From Pseudomonas oryzihabitans (GTDB lineage: Bacteria; Pseudomonadota; Gammaproteobacteria; Pseudomonadales; Pseudomonadaceae), in contig NZ_VDND01000001.1 in NCBI RefSeq assembly GCF_007665395.1, positions 62,001 to 126,000 on the forward strand: a stretch of 64,000 bases of DNA. Direction: 5' to 3'. Shown here piece after piece: positions 1 through 8,027 of the stretch. Made by a program: the position numbers and the translations under genes. Position 1 is the first letter of the stretch, and every line of letters begins with the position of its first letter. The notes beneath the pieces were generated by a model, which was given only the letters and a program-made list of their open reading frames with translations, was not told the DNA's origin and did no database searches.

Positions 1-401
1 ACGACCTGAGCAAGTCCTTTCCGCTGGAGCGCTTCGGCCAGACCGCGGAAGGGCTGGCGCGTTTCAATGCGGCGCGGGCGGCCAATCCGCCGGTAGTCCA
101 TCCGGTCGTCAGGGTGCACCCGGAGACCGGGCAGAAGGGACTCTTCGTCAGCGCGGGCTTCACCACGCGGATCGTCGAGCTGGAAGAGGCCGAGAGCGAT
201 GCCCTGCTGCAGCTGCTGTTCGCCCACGCGGCGCGGCCGGAATTCCAGGTGCGCTGGCACTGGCAGGCGGGCGACCTGGCCTTCTGGGACAACCGCATCA
301 CCCAGCACTACGCCTGTGACGACTACCGTCCCCAGCGCCGCGTGATGCACCGGGCGACCATCCTCGGCGATCGGCCCCGGGGACCGGGCGCGGCCACCTG
401 A
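1..401 (+). CDS. tauD: TauD/TfdA-family dioxygenase, 3' part (5' end outside the window)
   Basis: The last 133 codons of an Fe(II)/2-oxoglutarate dioxygenase of the taurine dioxygenase family are visible; the start lies upstream of the window. The frame opens with a lid region, followed by [11 protein letters not shown] and the C-terminal signature [11 protein letters not shown]. That signature carries the distal metal-binding His and is followed by the Arg (HRATILGD) expected to bind 2-oxoglutarate. A complete paralogue lies about 5 kb downstream on the other strand, with a sulfonate-type ABC transporter between them. This suggests sulfur release from sulfonates or sulfate esters, but the substrate is not readable. 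The gene is cut by the window edge; there is no sign that it is broken. Confidence 0.9.
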   Translation, partial: DLSKSFPLERFGQTAEGLARFNAARAANPPVVHPVVRVHPETGQKGLFVSAGFTTRIVELEEAESDALLQLLFAHAARPEFQVRWHWQAGDLAFWDNRITQHYACDDYRPQRRVMHRATILGDRPRGPGAAT

Positions 402-437
402 GGCGCGGGATGCGCTTGCGAAAGACTACCAACCCGG

Positions 438-572
438 TCAGTCGCCCAGGACGTCCATCAGGCCGAGGACGAAGAAGAGCACGATGCATACCACCGCGAC
501 GACGACCGGAATGAAGCGCGGATCCTTGATCGCCTTCCACATGACCTGCCGATTGCTGCGTGACTTGTCCAT
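438..572 (-). CDS. Small single-pass membrane protein (44 aa), function unknown
   Basis: A 44-residue frame starts at an ATG preceded by a good Shine-Dalgarno (GGGAGAGGTGGC before ATG). The N-terminus is basic (MDKSRSNRQ), followed by a short amphipathic stretch (WKAIKDPRFIP) and one hydrophobic helix of about 20 residues (VVVAVVCIVLFFVLGLM). It ends DVLGD. The architecture is that of a small inner-membrane protein with a cytoplasmic N-terminus. It is convergent with the upstream dioxygenase gene, with 36 bp between the stops. I do not recognise a named family. The clean RBS and the charge/hydrophobic layout make a real gene likely. Confidence 0.65.
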   Translation of the reverse strand: MDKSRSNRQVMWKAIKDPRFIPVVVAVVCIVLFFVLGLMDVLGD

Positions 573-776
573 GCCACCTCTCCCTGGAGAAAGCCCAGGA
601 GCTTAAAGCATCGCCGGGGGAGGGGGATAGCGGCGTTGCCCGGGCCGTCGCCCGGTCTCCGGCTTTTCCAGGCGAATGCGCGAACCTGTGGCTCGGACAG
701 GGGGAGGCCGGCGAGGTTGGATCTAGCGGGCAGGGCCGTCGACGCTCTGGGCGGCCCCACTGGCGGGGCTTGGCGG

Positions 777-808
777 TGTTGGGCTTCGCTGTGCTCAGCC
801 CAACCTAC
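777..808. repeat. REP-like short interspersed repeat
   Basis: An imperfect palindromic unit runs from TGTTGGGCTTCGCTG to CTCAGCCCAACCTAC. Two related copies occur near 56.8-56.9 kb. The arms GTTGGGCT and AGCCCAAC pair. It sits in the 257-bp gap between the small membrane protein start and the end of the SfnB-like gene. I see no other feature in that gap. Confidence 0.7.
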
Positions 809-829
809 CTGGAGGAGTTCCCGCGTCCT

Positions 830-2053
830 TCACGCCACCCCGATCTTCCACTGCGGTGGCGGCGGGGTGCCGTTGACCGCGAAGTCGCCGACGATACGAT
901 CCTTGTAGATGCGTGGGTTGTGGGAGGCGAGGGTGCGGGCGTTGCGCCAGAAGCGGTCCAGCCCTTGGGTTTTCAGGGTCGCCGAGGCCCCCAGGGCATC
1001 GAACAGGCGACCGGAGGCGTCGATGATGAGGTCGGTGACCACATTCAGCGACTGGCAGACCTCCAACTCGGCGAGCGCCACGGCGGTGTCCTCGGCGGCC
1101 TGGTCGTCCGCGTACCTGAGGTCGTATACCCGCTGCAGTGCCTCGGCGTTCTTGAGGGTGATGACGCCGGCGCAGTAGGCGGCGCTGCGTACCTGGCCCA
1201 CCACCGCCAGGACCTGGGGATCCTGGCTCACCCGGTCGGCATTGCCGATGGTGAAGGTGCGGGTGCGGGCGGCCACCGCCGCCGCGACTTCGCCGCTCAT
1301 GGCGCGCCCCAGGCCGGCGAGGTTGGCCAGGTGGAACACCTGGAAGAACCCCGGTGAATAGCGGAAGCGCTCGCCCACCGCGACCACGTCCGCCGGCGCC
1401 ACCCGCACGTTGGTGAAGGTGGCGGTGCCGCTGGCGGTGAGGGTCTGGCCGAAACCGTTCCAGTCGTCCACCACCTCCACCCCGGGCGCATCGCGGCGGA
1501 CCGTGGCCATGACCCGGTTGCCGGCGTCGTCGGTGGCGCCCACGTCGATCCAGTCCGCATAGAGGGAGCCGGTGGTGTAGAACTTGGTGCCGGACAGCAG
1601 CAGGGCCTCGCCTTCCCGGCGCAGGCGGGTGCTGAACTCGGCGCGCCGGGCATCCCCGACTTCGCTGGACGCCGGCCCCAGGGTCTCACCCGCGGCGATC
1701 CGGCCGAACCACAGCGCGCGGCGTGCCTCGTCGTCACTGTTGAGCAGTCCCTCGACGAAGCCCATGTGGCCGCGCAGCGCCTGCACCAGATTCGAATCGG
1801 CTTCGCCCAGCTCGATGAGCAAGGCGAACAATTCCGGCAGCGTCACCCCGGCACCACCGTGCTCTACCGGCAGGCGCAGGGCGGTGAAGCCGGCTGCCTT
1901 GAGCCAGCCCAATTCTTCCACGGGCAGGCGGCGCTGTACCTCGCGCTCGATGGCGCCGGCGCGAATGCGCTGGAACAGTGGCTGGAACCGCGCCGAAAGG
2001 TCGGCGTGGCGAGTGGATGGGCCGGCGCCCCAGCCTGAGGTTATGACGGTCAT
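830..2053 (-). CDS. Acyl-CoA dehydrogenase-fold flavin monooxygenase, SfnB/DszC type
   Basis: About 407 residues with the acyl-CoA dehydrogenase fold: an N-terminal helical domain (LRLPVEHGGAGVTLPEL), a middle beta domain (SGTKFYTTGSLYADW, followed by VVDDWNGFGQTLTASGT) and a C-terminal helical bundle ending with NPRIYKDRIVGDFAVNG. The last motif is typical of the SfnB/DszC sulfur-acquisition group, which uses reduced flavin to oxygenate organosulfur compounds rather than dehydrogenating acyl-CoAs. It is the last gene of the tauD-ABC operon, which supports a sulfur role. The ATG at 2053 is preferred. An in-frame TTG six bases upstream has AAGGA closer and is a possible alternative start. Confidence 0.82.
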   Translation of the reverse strand: MTVITSGWGAGPSTRHADLSARFQPLFQRIRAGAIEREVQRRLPVEELGWLKAAGFTALRLPVEHGGAGVTLPELFALLIELGEADSNLVQALRGHMGFVEGLLNSDDEARRALWFGRIAAGETLGPASSEVGDARRAEFSTRLRREGEALLLSGTKFYTTGSLYADWIDVGATDDAGNRVMATVRRDAPGVEVVDDWNGFGQTLTASGTATFTNVRVAPADVVAVGERFRYSPGFFQVFHLANLAGLGRAMSGEVAAAVAARTRTFTIGNADRVSQDPQVLAVVGQVRSAAYCAGVITLKNAEALQRVYDLRYADDQAAEDTAVALAELEVCQSLNVVTDLIIDASGRLFDALGASATLKTQGLDRFWRNARTLASHNPRIYKDRIVGDFAVNGTPPPPQWKIGVA

Positions 2054-2094
2054 GCGCAAGGAATTCCTTCTGGTGGTTCAGGGTTGCTTGGGGT

Positions 2095-2856
2095 TCAAAG
2101 CAGGATGGGATCGATGAAGTCGGCGAGGACGTCATCGCGCAAGGCGATGAAGGCCGCGTCGCTGCGGCGCCGGGGGCGCGGCAGGTCGACCTCGACGATG
2201 CGGCGGATGCGCCCCGGATGGGGTTCCATCACGACCACCCGGTCGCCGAGGAAGACCGCCTCGTCCACATCGTGGGTGACCAGCAGCATGGTGGTGCCTT
2301 CGCGCTGCCAGATCCGTTGTAACTCGTGCTGCAGGCGGGTGCGGGTGAGGGCGTCCAGGGCGCCGAGGGGCTCGTCCAGCAACAGCACCCGGGGGCGATT
2401 CACCAGGCCCCGGGCGATGGCGACGCGTTGCGCCATGCCACCGGAAAGCTGGTGCGGATAAGCGGCGGCGAAGCTTTCCAGGCCGACCAGGACGAGGTGG
2501 TCCCAGACCCGCTCGGCCTTTTCCGCTGCGCTGAGCGGGGCATTCTTCAAACCCACCGCCACGTTCTGCTCCACGGTGAGCCAGGGAAACAAGCGGTGAT
2601 CCTGGAAGACAATGCCGCGTTCGAGACCGGTACCGATGATGGCCTGGCCGTCGAGCCGGATGCTGCCCTGATAGTCGCCGTCGAGGCCGAGGATCAGCCG
2701 CAATAGGGTGGACTTGCCACAGCCACTGGCGCCGACGATGCTGATGAATTCGCCGGGAGCGACGTCCAGGCGGATGTCCTGCAGGACCTGGAAGGTGCTG
2801 GCGGGACGGCTGGGATCGACGAAGGCCTTGCTGACGTGGTCGATGGCGAGGGTCAT
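2095..2856 (-). CDS. Sulfonate/taurine-type ABC transporter ATPase
   Basis: A 253-residue ABC ATPase. It has Walker A GASGCGKST near residue 43, Q-loop VFQDHRLFPW, signature LSGGMAQRVAIARGL, Walker B VLLLDEPLGALD, and the switch His in LLVTHDVDEAV. The VFQDHRLFPWLTV segment is typical of the TauB/SsuB (nitrate/sulfonate/taurine) subgroup. It would energise import by the two permeases and the binding protein encoded just upstream in the same operon. TauB cannot be separated from SsuB on sequence alone. Confidence 0.92.
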   Translation of the reverse strand: MTLAIDHVSKAFVDPSRPASTFQVLQDIRLDVAPGEFISIVGASGCGKSTLLRLILGLDGDYQGSIRLDGQAIIGTGLERGIVFQDHRLFPWLTVEQNVAVGLKNAPLSAAEKAERVWDHLVLVGLESFAAAYPHQLSGGMAQRVAIARGLVNRPRVLLLDEPLGALDALTRTRLQHELQRIWQREGTTMLLVTHDVDEAVFLGDRVVVMEPHPGRIRRIVEVDLPRPRRRSDAAFIALRDDVLADFIDPILL

Positions 2857-2871
2857 GACGTCTCCTTGCGA

Positions 2872-3645
2872 CTAGCGGCCGTAGCGCCGCAGCAGGCGCC
2901 GTTCGAGGCGGCGGGTGAAGAGGTTGAGCAATCCGCCGACCAGGCCGATCACCAGCATGCCGACCAGCACCAGATCCATGCGGAAATGCTCGCTGCCGTC
3001 GATCAGGGCATTGCCGATGCCCTCACCGGACACCAGCAGGTACTCGGCGCCGATGGTGGCGAGCCAGGAATAGATCAAGGCGAGATAGACGCCGGTGAAC
3101 AGCGTGGGCAGGGCGGCGGGCACCATCACCTCCCACAGCGTCTGCCGCCGGCTGTAGCCATAGACGCGGGCGACCTCCAGCAGGCTGGGTGGCACCCCGC
3201 GCAGGCCGTCGCAGGTATGGACGGTGACCGGCACCAGGGCGGCGAGCGAGAGGAAGACCACCTTGGCCACGTCACCCAGACCGAACCAGACCGAGATCAG
3301 AGGGATCCAGGCGAACAGCGATACCTGCTTGAAGGTGTTGAAGCTCGGCCCGACCAGGCGCTCGAACAGCCGCGACTGACTGAGCAGATACCCCAGGACC
3401 AGGCCGCCCAGCGTGCCGATGGCGAAGCCGCTGAGGTTGCGTGCCAGGCTGGCAGCCAGCATGCGCCAGAGTTGCCCGGAGGCCAGCAGGTCCCAGGCGG
3501 TTGCCGCTACCTGCGCCGGGCTGACCAGCAGCGGCGAAGGCGTCTCGTCCAGCGCGGCCCACAGCCCCCAGCCAGCCAGTGCGAGAACGGGCACCCAGGC
3601 ACCCCGGGTGGCGCTGCTCCACGTCGGTGCGGCAACGGTGGTCAT
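2872..3645 (-). CDS. Sulfonate/taurine-type ABC transporter permease (second)
   Basis: A 257-residue inner-membrane protein with about six hydrophobic segments. The cytoplasmic coupling (EAA-like) loop is EVARVYGYSRRQTLWEVMVPAALPTLFTGVYLALIYSW cut into its core, with the G and P positions of the SsuC/TauC family. Its start overlaps the stop of the preceding permease gene by 4 bp, and the ATPase gene follows 15 bp after its end. This implies translational coupling. Paired with the other permease gene it probably forms a heterodimeric channel, whereas canonical Ssu and Tau systems have a single permease gene. Confidence 0.9.
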   Translation of the reverse strand: MTTVAAPTWSSATRGAWVPVLALAGWGLWAALDETPSPLLVSPAQVAATAWDLLASGQLWRMLAASLARNLSGFAIGTLGGLVLGYLLSQSRLFERLVGPSFNTFKQVSLFAWIPLISVWFGLGDVAKVVFLSLAALVPVTVHTCDGLRGVPPSLLEVARVYGYSRRQTLWEVMVPAALPTLFTGVYLALIYSWLATIGAEYLLVSGEGIGNALIDGSEHFRMDLVLVGMLVIGLVGGLLNLFTRRLERRLLRRYGR

Positions 3646-4490
3646 CGGTTGCCCCCAGTTGGCCAGCCGCGCTGCAGGCGGCGTTCGAAGGTGTCGAACA
3701 GGCGGTCGATGGCGTAGCCGACGGCGCCGACGATCACCACTGCCGCCATCACCAGGTCAAGCTGGAACAGCTGCCGGCCGTAGACGATGAGGTAGCCGAG
3801 GCCCTCGCTGGACGCCACCAGCTCCACTACCACCAGCGACAGCCAGGCCTTGGTGAAACCCAGCCGCAGACCGGTGAACAGCGCCGGTATCCCGGCGGGC
3901 AGGATGACGTTGGTGACGATCTGGCGCTGCGAAAAGCCGTTGACCCGCGCGACCTCCACCAGGCGCTGCGGCGCCTCCTGGAAGAGCTGTACGGTGGCCA
4001 GGGTCACGGGGACCAGGGCGGCCTTGGCGATGAGCACGTACTTGAGTGGCTCGCCGATCCCGAAGAGCAGCAGCGCGAAGGGCAGCCAGCCCAGTACCGG
4101 GATCTGCACCAGGGCGTTGAAGGTAGGCAGCAGCAGGCCCTTGAGGCGCGGCGAAAGGCCCATCGCCGCGCCGAGTAGCAGACCCAGGCCGGCGCCGAGC
4201 AGAAAACCCACCAGCACCCGCTGCAGGCTGGCACTGGCATTCAGCCAGAGATCGCCGCTGTGGCCGAGTTCGACCAGGGTGTCATAGACATAGGCCAGGG
4301 GCGGCAGGACCTGGGGTGACACCCAGCCCTGCACCACGCCGAGCTGCCAGACGCCCAGCAGCGCCAGCGGCAGCAACCAGGGCAGCGCTGCTTCCCGCCA
4401 GCGCGAGCGCGCAGCCGTACGGGAAGCTGGCAATGAGGAGGCGGCGACGGTGGGCGTGACGGGCAAGGGCAGGGCGTTAGCGCGACTCAT
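3642..4490 (-). CDS. Sulfonate/taurine-type ABC transporter permease (first)
   Basis: About 282 residues from the ATG giving MSRANALP; a longer in-frame extension upstream would run far into the binding-protein gene. The N-terminal tail is hydrophilic, followed by about six transmembrane helices. The coupling loop EVARVNGFSQRQIVTNVILPAG is clearly related to that of the next permease. The chosen start overlaps the end of the binding-protein gene by 14 bp. Two tandem, divergent permeases for one binding protein and one ATPase point to a heterodimeric translocation channel. Confidence 0.88.
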   Translation of the reverse strand: MSRANALPLPVTPTVAASSLPASRTAARSRWREAALPWLLPLALLGVWQLGVVQGWVSPQVLPPLAYVYDTLVELGHSGDLWLNASASLQRVLVGFLLGAGLGLLLGAAMGLSPRLKGLLLPTFNALVQIPVLGWLPFALLLFGIGEPLKYVLIAKAALVPVTLATVQLFQEAPQRLVEVARVNGFSQRQIVTNVILPAGIPALFTGLRLGFTKAWLSLVVVELVASSEGLGYLIVYGRQLFQLDLVMAAVVIVGAVGYAIDRLFDTFERRLQRGWPTGGNR

Positions 4491-5595
4491 GCTGGGCGAC
4501 CTCCGTCGGCGCGACGCCACCGCTGCTCGCCACGGGGCCCGGGGTGCGGCCATCGGCGCCATAGGCGATCCAGAACTGCTGCAGGTTCTGCCGCTGCAAG
4601 GCCTGCTCGAGGTAGCGGGTATCGAACCAGCCGTCGAGCTGTACCGGACGCCGGATCAGCTTCTCCGTCTTGGCCTGTTCGGCGACGGCCTGGTAGCGAC
4701 CGCGGATGAAGGTATCGACCAGTGGCGAGTTGCGGTCCTTCAGCGACTGCCCTTCGTATTCCGCCTGCCAGGAACTGAGGGGAGCACCGGACTTCGCCCA
4801 TTCCTCCAGCAGTGCCTGGCGATTGCTTTCCTCGGAGGCCCAGCGAGCGGCCTGGACCAGGACGTCCACCACTTTCTGCGTCTGCGCCGGGTGCTCGCGT
4901 TCGTATTCACCGCGTACCGTCAGGGCCACCTGGCGGGTCAGCCGCGGATCCTGGCCCTGGGTGCTGTAGATGATGTCCACCAGCCCCTGGTCGCGCAGCT
5001 TGAACAGCTCCAGACCGCCGAAGGCGGCGTCCACGCCCTTGGCGGCCAGGGCCGCCTGGGCGCTGCCGGTATCCAGGTTGATGACCTTGAGATCACGCTC
5101 GGTCAGGCCCTGTTCGGCCAGCACGTTGATGGCGACCAGGTGGCCATTGGTACCGCGGAAGATGGCGACCTGCTTGTCCTTCAGGTCCGCGATGGTCTTG
5201 ATCGGCGAGCCTTTGGGTACCGCCACATAGACGTTGGAGCGTGTCCCCAGGGTCGCCAGCAGCTTGGTATCGAGGCCGTTGGCGCGGGCGACGACCTGGG
5301 GCAGGTCGCCCTGATAGGCGAAGTCGATCTGCCGGTTCGACAAGGCTTCATTGACCGCCGGCCCGGCACCCTTGAAGAAGAACCACTGCACTTCCGTGTC
5401 AGAGCCGGCGAACGCCTTTTCCAGCAATTGTTGATTACGGACCACCCCGAGCGGGGTGCCGCCGAAGGTCAGCGGATCGCCACCCCCGGCCTGGGCGATG
5501 CCGATGCGCAGCACTTCGGCGTGGGCGGCACCGGTGGTGCCGATCAGGGTGACGGCCGCGACGAAGCGGCTGCCCCAGGTACGAAAGCTCCCCAT
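4477..5595 (-). CDS. Periplasmic sulfonate/taurine-type ABC substrate-binding protein
   Basis: A 372-residue precursor with a Sec signal peptide (SRFVAAVTLIGTTGAAHA, cleaved before EVLRIG). The mature part has the NMT1/SsuA-like layout: LRIGIAQAGGGDPL at the start, KGAGPAVNEALSNRQIDFAYQGDLP (split here: KGAGPAVNEAL and IDFAYQGDLP) and KDKQVAIFRGTNGH. In the SsuA/TauA family this protein captures aliphatic sulfonates in the periplasm and delivers them to the permeases. It lies directly after tauD and before the permease genes. Its ligand is not determinable from sequence. Confidence 0.9.
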   Translation of the reverse strand: MGSFRTWGSRFVAAVTLIGTTGAAHAEVLRIGIAQAGGGDPLTFGGTPLGVVRNQQLLEKAFAGSDTEVQWFFFKGAGPAVNEALSNRQIDFAYQGDLPQVVARANGLDTKLLATLGTRSNVYVAVPKGSPIKTIADLKDKQVAIFRGTNGHLVAINVLAEQGLTERDLKVINLDTGSAQAALAAKGVDAAFGGLELFKLRDQGLVDIIYSTQGQDPRLTRQVALTVRGEYEREHPAQTQKVVDVLVQAARWASEESNRQALLEEWAKSGAPLSSWQAEYEGQSLKDRNSPLVDTFIRGRYQAVAEQAKTEKLIRRPVQLDGWFDTRYLEQALQRQNLQQFWIAYGADGRTPGPVASSGGVAPTEVAQHESR

Positions 5596-5616
5596 GTCTG
5601 GCTCCTTGCGTGGCCG

Positions 5617-6528
5617 TCAGGCGGCCAGGTGTTTCTTGTCGGCTTCGGTACGCGGCGAGCGGGCCTCGGCGGTGGGCTTGATGGCCTGGCTGGGGCGGCC
5701 GTCGACGCCGAAGGGCACCTCGCCGGCGATGGTGGTGCGGCGGACGACCCGTTCGGCGCTGCCATAGTCGTCGACGGCGATGTGCTGGGTGGCGCGGTTG
5801 TCCCAGAGCACCACGTCGCCGGTCTGCCAGCGCCAGCGCACGGTGTTCTCCAGGGCCGTGACCCGGTCCTGGAAGAGCCGCAACAGCTGCCGGGAGTCGT
5901 TGCCACTGACGCCCTGGATCTGCTTGACGAAATGGCCCAGCACCAGCGCCCGCTCGCCGGTTTCCGGATGGACCCGGACCAGCGGATGCTCGGTCTCGTA
6001 CACCTCGGCGGTGAATTCCTCGCGATAGCGACGCAGGCCATTGGCCTCGGCATGGCGCGATGGGGCGTAGTCGTAGAGATTGGTGTGCAGCGCTCGCAGG
6101 CCGTCGGCCAGCGCCTTCAGGGGATCGGGCAGATCGGCGTAGGCCGCCGCGGTATTGGCCCAGACGGTGTCGCCGCCCTGGCTCGGGATCACCACGCCGC
6201 GCAGGATGGAAATCTTCGGGTAGTCCACCACGAAGGTCACATCGGTGTGCCAGGAGTTGGCCCGGCTGTGCCGTGAATCCAGATTGAGGATGGCCGCGCT
6301 GCGCTCGGCCGAGCGCACGGTGGGGTGGGGCACCTGCTCGCCGAAGCGGCGGGAAAAGGCCTCGTGCTCGTCGTCGTTCAGATGTTGATCACGCAGGAAC
6401 ACGACCTTGTAGTCGAGCAGTGCCCGATGCAAGGCGGCGAAGGTCGCGTCGTCGAGGTCGGCGGACAGCTTCACGCCGGAAATCTGCGCGCCGATACGAC
6501 CGGTGAGGGGTTCGATAACGAGAGACAT
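5617..6528 (-). CDS. tauD: Taurine/alkylsulfonate 2-oxoglutarate dioxygenase
   Basis: A complete 303-residue TauD-family enzyme. The facial triad is visible as H94 and D96 in SWHTDVTF and the distal His in LWDNRATQHIAV. The Arg of VVRRTTIAGE should bind 2-oxoglutarate. The RBS GGAG lies before the ATG. Family members hydroxylate the carbon next to the sulfonate so that sulfite is released. It is the first gene of the minus-strand sulfur operon (tauD, binding protein, two permeases, ATPase, SfnB-like). The HP(T/V)VR and DVTF segments are canonical, but alkyl sulfates or other sulfonates are possible substrates. Confidence 0.92.
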   Translation of the reverse strand: MSLVIEPLTGRIGAQISGVKLSADLDDATFAALHRALLDYKVVFLRDQHLNDDEHEAFSRRFGEQVPHPTVRSAERSAAILNLDSRHSRANSWHTDVTFVVDYPKISILRGVVIPSQGGDTVWANTAAAYADLPDPLKALADGLRALHTNLYDYAPSRHAEANGLRRYREEFTAEVYETEHPLVRVHPETGERALVLGHFVKQIQGVSGNDSRQLLRLFQDRVTALENTVRWRWQTGDVVLWDNRATQHIAVDDYGSAERVVRRTTIAGEVPFGVDGRPSQAIKPTAEARSPRTEADKKHLAA

Positions 6529-6856
6529 GGCTACACTCCGGGCGGGATGAGAAGTCGCTGGAGTGTAGAAGTGTGTTTTGCGAAGTTTCTAATCTTCAAT
6601 GCGACTAAGCATATGCTTGTGTGACAGCCATTGGCGAAGTGTTTGCTGGGCAACACCGGTAATGTTCGACTGATCGAAGACTATTTTTAAGCTGTTGATT
6701 AGCAACATTTTTTAATGGGATGTCGCTCTATCTCGAACATTCCAGACGGCAACTGCCCGCTGCCAAACAGTTGCGTATCCGAAACAACAGTAGGTTTTTC
6801 GCCTGGCTATGAGGTAATGCCCGAATAGTATTTGGCGGTCTTCGCTTATTTCCCTA
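6529..6856. promoter_or_regulatory. Divergent intergenic region with palindrome AAGCATATGCTT
   Basis: This 328-bp gap is much more AT-rich than its flanks and separates the tauD operon from the divergent desaturase gene. It contains a perfect 12-bp palindrome, AAGCATATGCTT, at 6607-6618, about 80-90 bp upstream of the tauD ATG, and A/T runs near 6690-6715. The palindrome is a candidate operator for a sulfur-starvation regulator; which one is not readable. I see no gene in it. Confidence 0.5.
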
Positions 6857-7891
6857 GTGTCGCGCCATGTCGATGAACGTCAGGGCAAGGTTGTGACTGT
6901 CTATCTGGATCCGCGGCAGCGCCGCCAGGTGAAATTGCTATCGCGAACCTTCGCGGCCCGCAGCGAATGGCCGACCTGGGCGCTGGTAGCCGGCGTCTAT
7001 GGGAGCTGGCTGGGCCTGGTTGCCGCCTGGCCGGTGCTCGGCTATTGGGCGCTGCCACCGCTGGCGCTGGTCGTGGTACTCCACCAGTCGCTGCAACACG
7101 AGCTGATCCATGGCCATCCCACCGGGTCGTCGCGGGTCAATGCGGTCCTCGCCTATCCGCCGCTGGGCCTCTGGTTTCCCTTTCCGCTCTATCGCGACAG
7201 CCACCTGGCTCACCATCGCCGCGAGACACTGACCGACCCGGCCCTCGATCCCGAAAGCCGCTACGTCGATGGCGAGCTCTGGGAGAGGAGGGGGCCTGCC
7301 GGGCGTGGGGTGCTCTGGCTGGACAAGACCCTGATCGGCCGGGTGCTGCTGGGGCCGGTGCTGGCCCTGCAGGCCATGCTCAGCCATGAGTTTCGCCGCT
7401 GGCGGCGCGGCGAGCAGGGCGTAGGGCGCCTCTGGTGCCTTCACCTCGGTCTGGTCGCCGGGCTGCTGCTGGCCATCCAGCATTTTGCGGGCCTGCCCTG
7501 GCCGGTCTATGTGCTGGGCGTCGCCTGGCCCGCCCTGGCGCTGGCGCTGGTCAGGTCCTTCTACGAGCATCGGCCTGCGCGGGATCCCGCGCAGCGCTGC
7601 GTGCTCAACGAAAGCGGCGGGCCGTTGCGCTGGCTGTTCCTCAACAACACCCTGCACCTGGTTCACCACGACCTGCCGGGCTTGCCCTGGTACCTCATTC
7701 CCCGCGTCTATCGGGCCAGGCGCCATGCCTATCGGGTGCGCAGCGGGCATTTCGTCTTCACGGGCTATCGCGAGCTGGGCCGGCGTTTCGCCTGGCAGGC
7801 GGTGGATGCGCCCCTGCATCCGGAAGCCGGCGCTCCCGTCCGGCCACTGGCGAAGATCGACCGGCCCTGCGCCTACAGCCTGCCATGGTAA
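6857..7891 (+). CDS. Membrane fatty acid desaturase-family protein
   Basis: Up to 344 residues with the three histidine boxes of membrane di-iron desaturases/hydroxylases: HELIHGHPTG, HLAHHRRE and LHLVHHDLPG. Hydrophobic pairs lie between them (ALVAGVYGSWLGLVAAWPVL, GLVAGLLLAIQHFAGL). The enzyme would insert a double bond or hydroxyl into a lipid or carotenoid-like substrate in the inner membrane. The start is uncertain: the GTG at 6857 lacks a clear RBS, and a GTG at 6893 sits right after GGGCAAGG. Its last codon overlaps a 16-bp word (TAATACCACCCCTATA) that recurs 1 kb downstream. It is probably monocistronic. Confidence 0.8.
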   Translation: MSRHVDERQGKVVTVYLDPRQRRQVKLLSRTFAARSEWPTWALVAGVYGSWLGLVAAWPVLGYWALPPLALVVVLHQSLQHELIHGHPTGSSRVNAVLAYPPLGLWFPFPLYRDSHLAHHRRETLTDPALDPESRYVDGELWERRGPAGRGVLWLDKTLIGRVLLGPVLALQAMLSHEFRRWRRGEQGVGRLWCLHLGLVAGLLLAIQHFAGLPWPVYVLGVAWPALALALVRSFYEHRPARDPAQRCVLNESGGPLRWLFLNNTLHLVHHDLPGLPWYLIPRVYRARRHAYRVRSGHFVFTGYRELGRRFAWQAVDAPLHPEAGAPVRPLAKIDRPCAYSLPW

Positions 7892-8027
7892 TACCACCCC
7901 TATATGGGTTTCGCCCGACACTCGACCTCCTGCCTAGCCGAGCTAATAACGCGAAGCCGAGAGTAGCTGGCCGGTTCCGTGCCTCTGCTAGAGTGCCCGC
8001 TCCATGGGCAACGGTGAGGAGAGAAAG

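Noticed and set aside
1..401. Truncated tauD pseudogene
   Set aside because: The missing 5' part simply lies beyond the window edge; the visible frame is intact to a normal stop.
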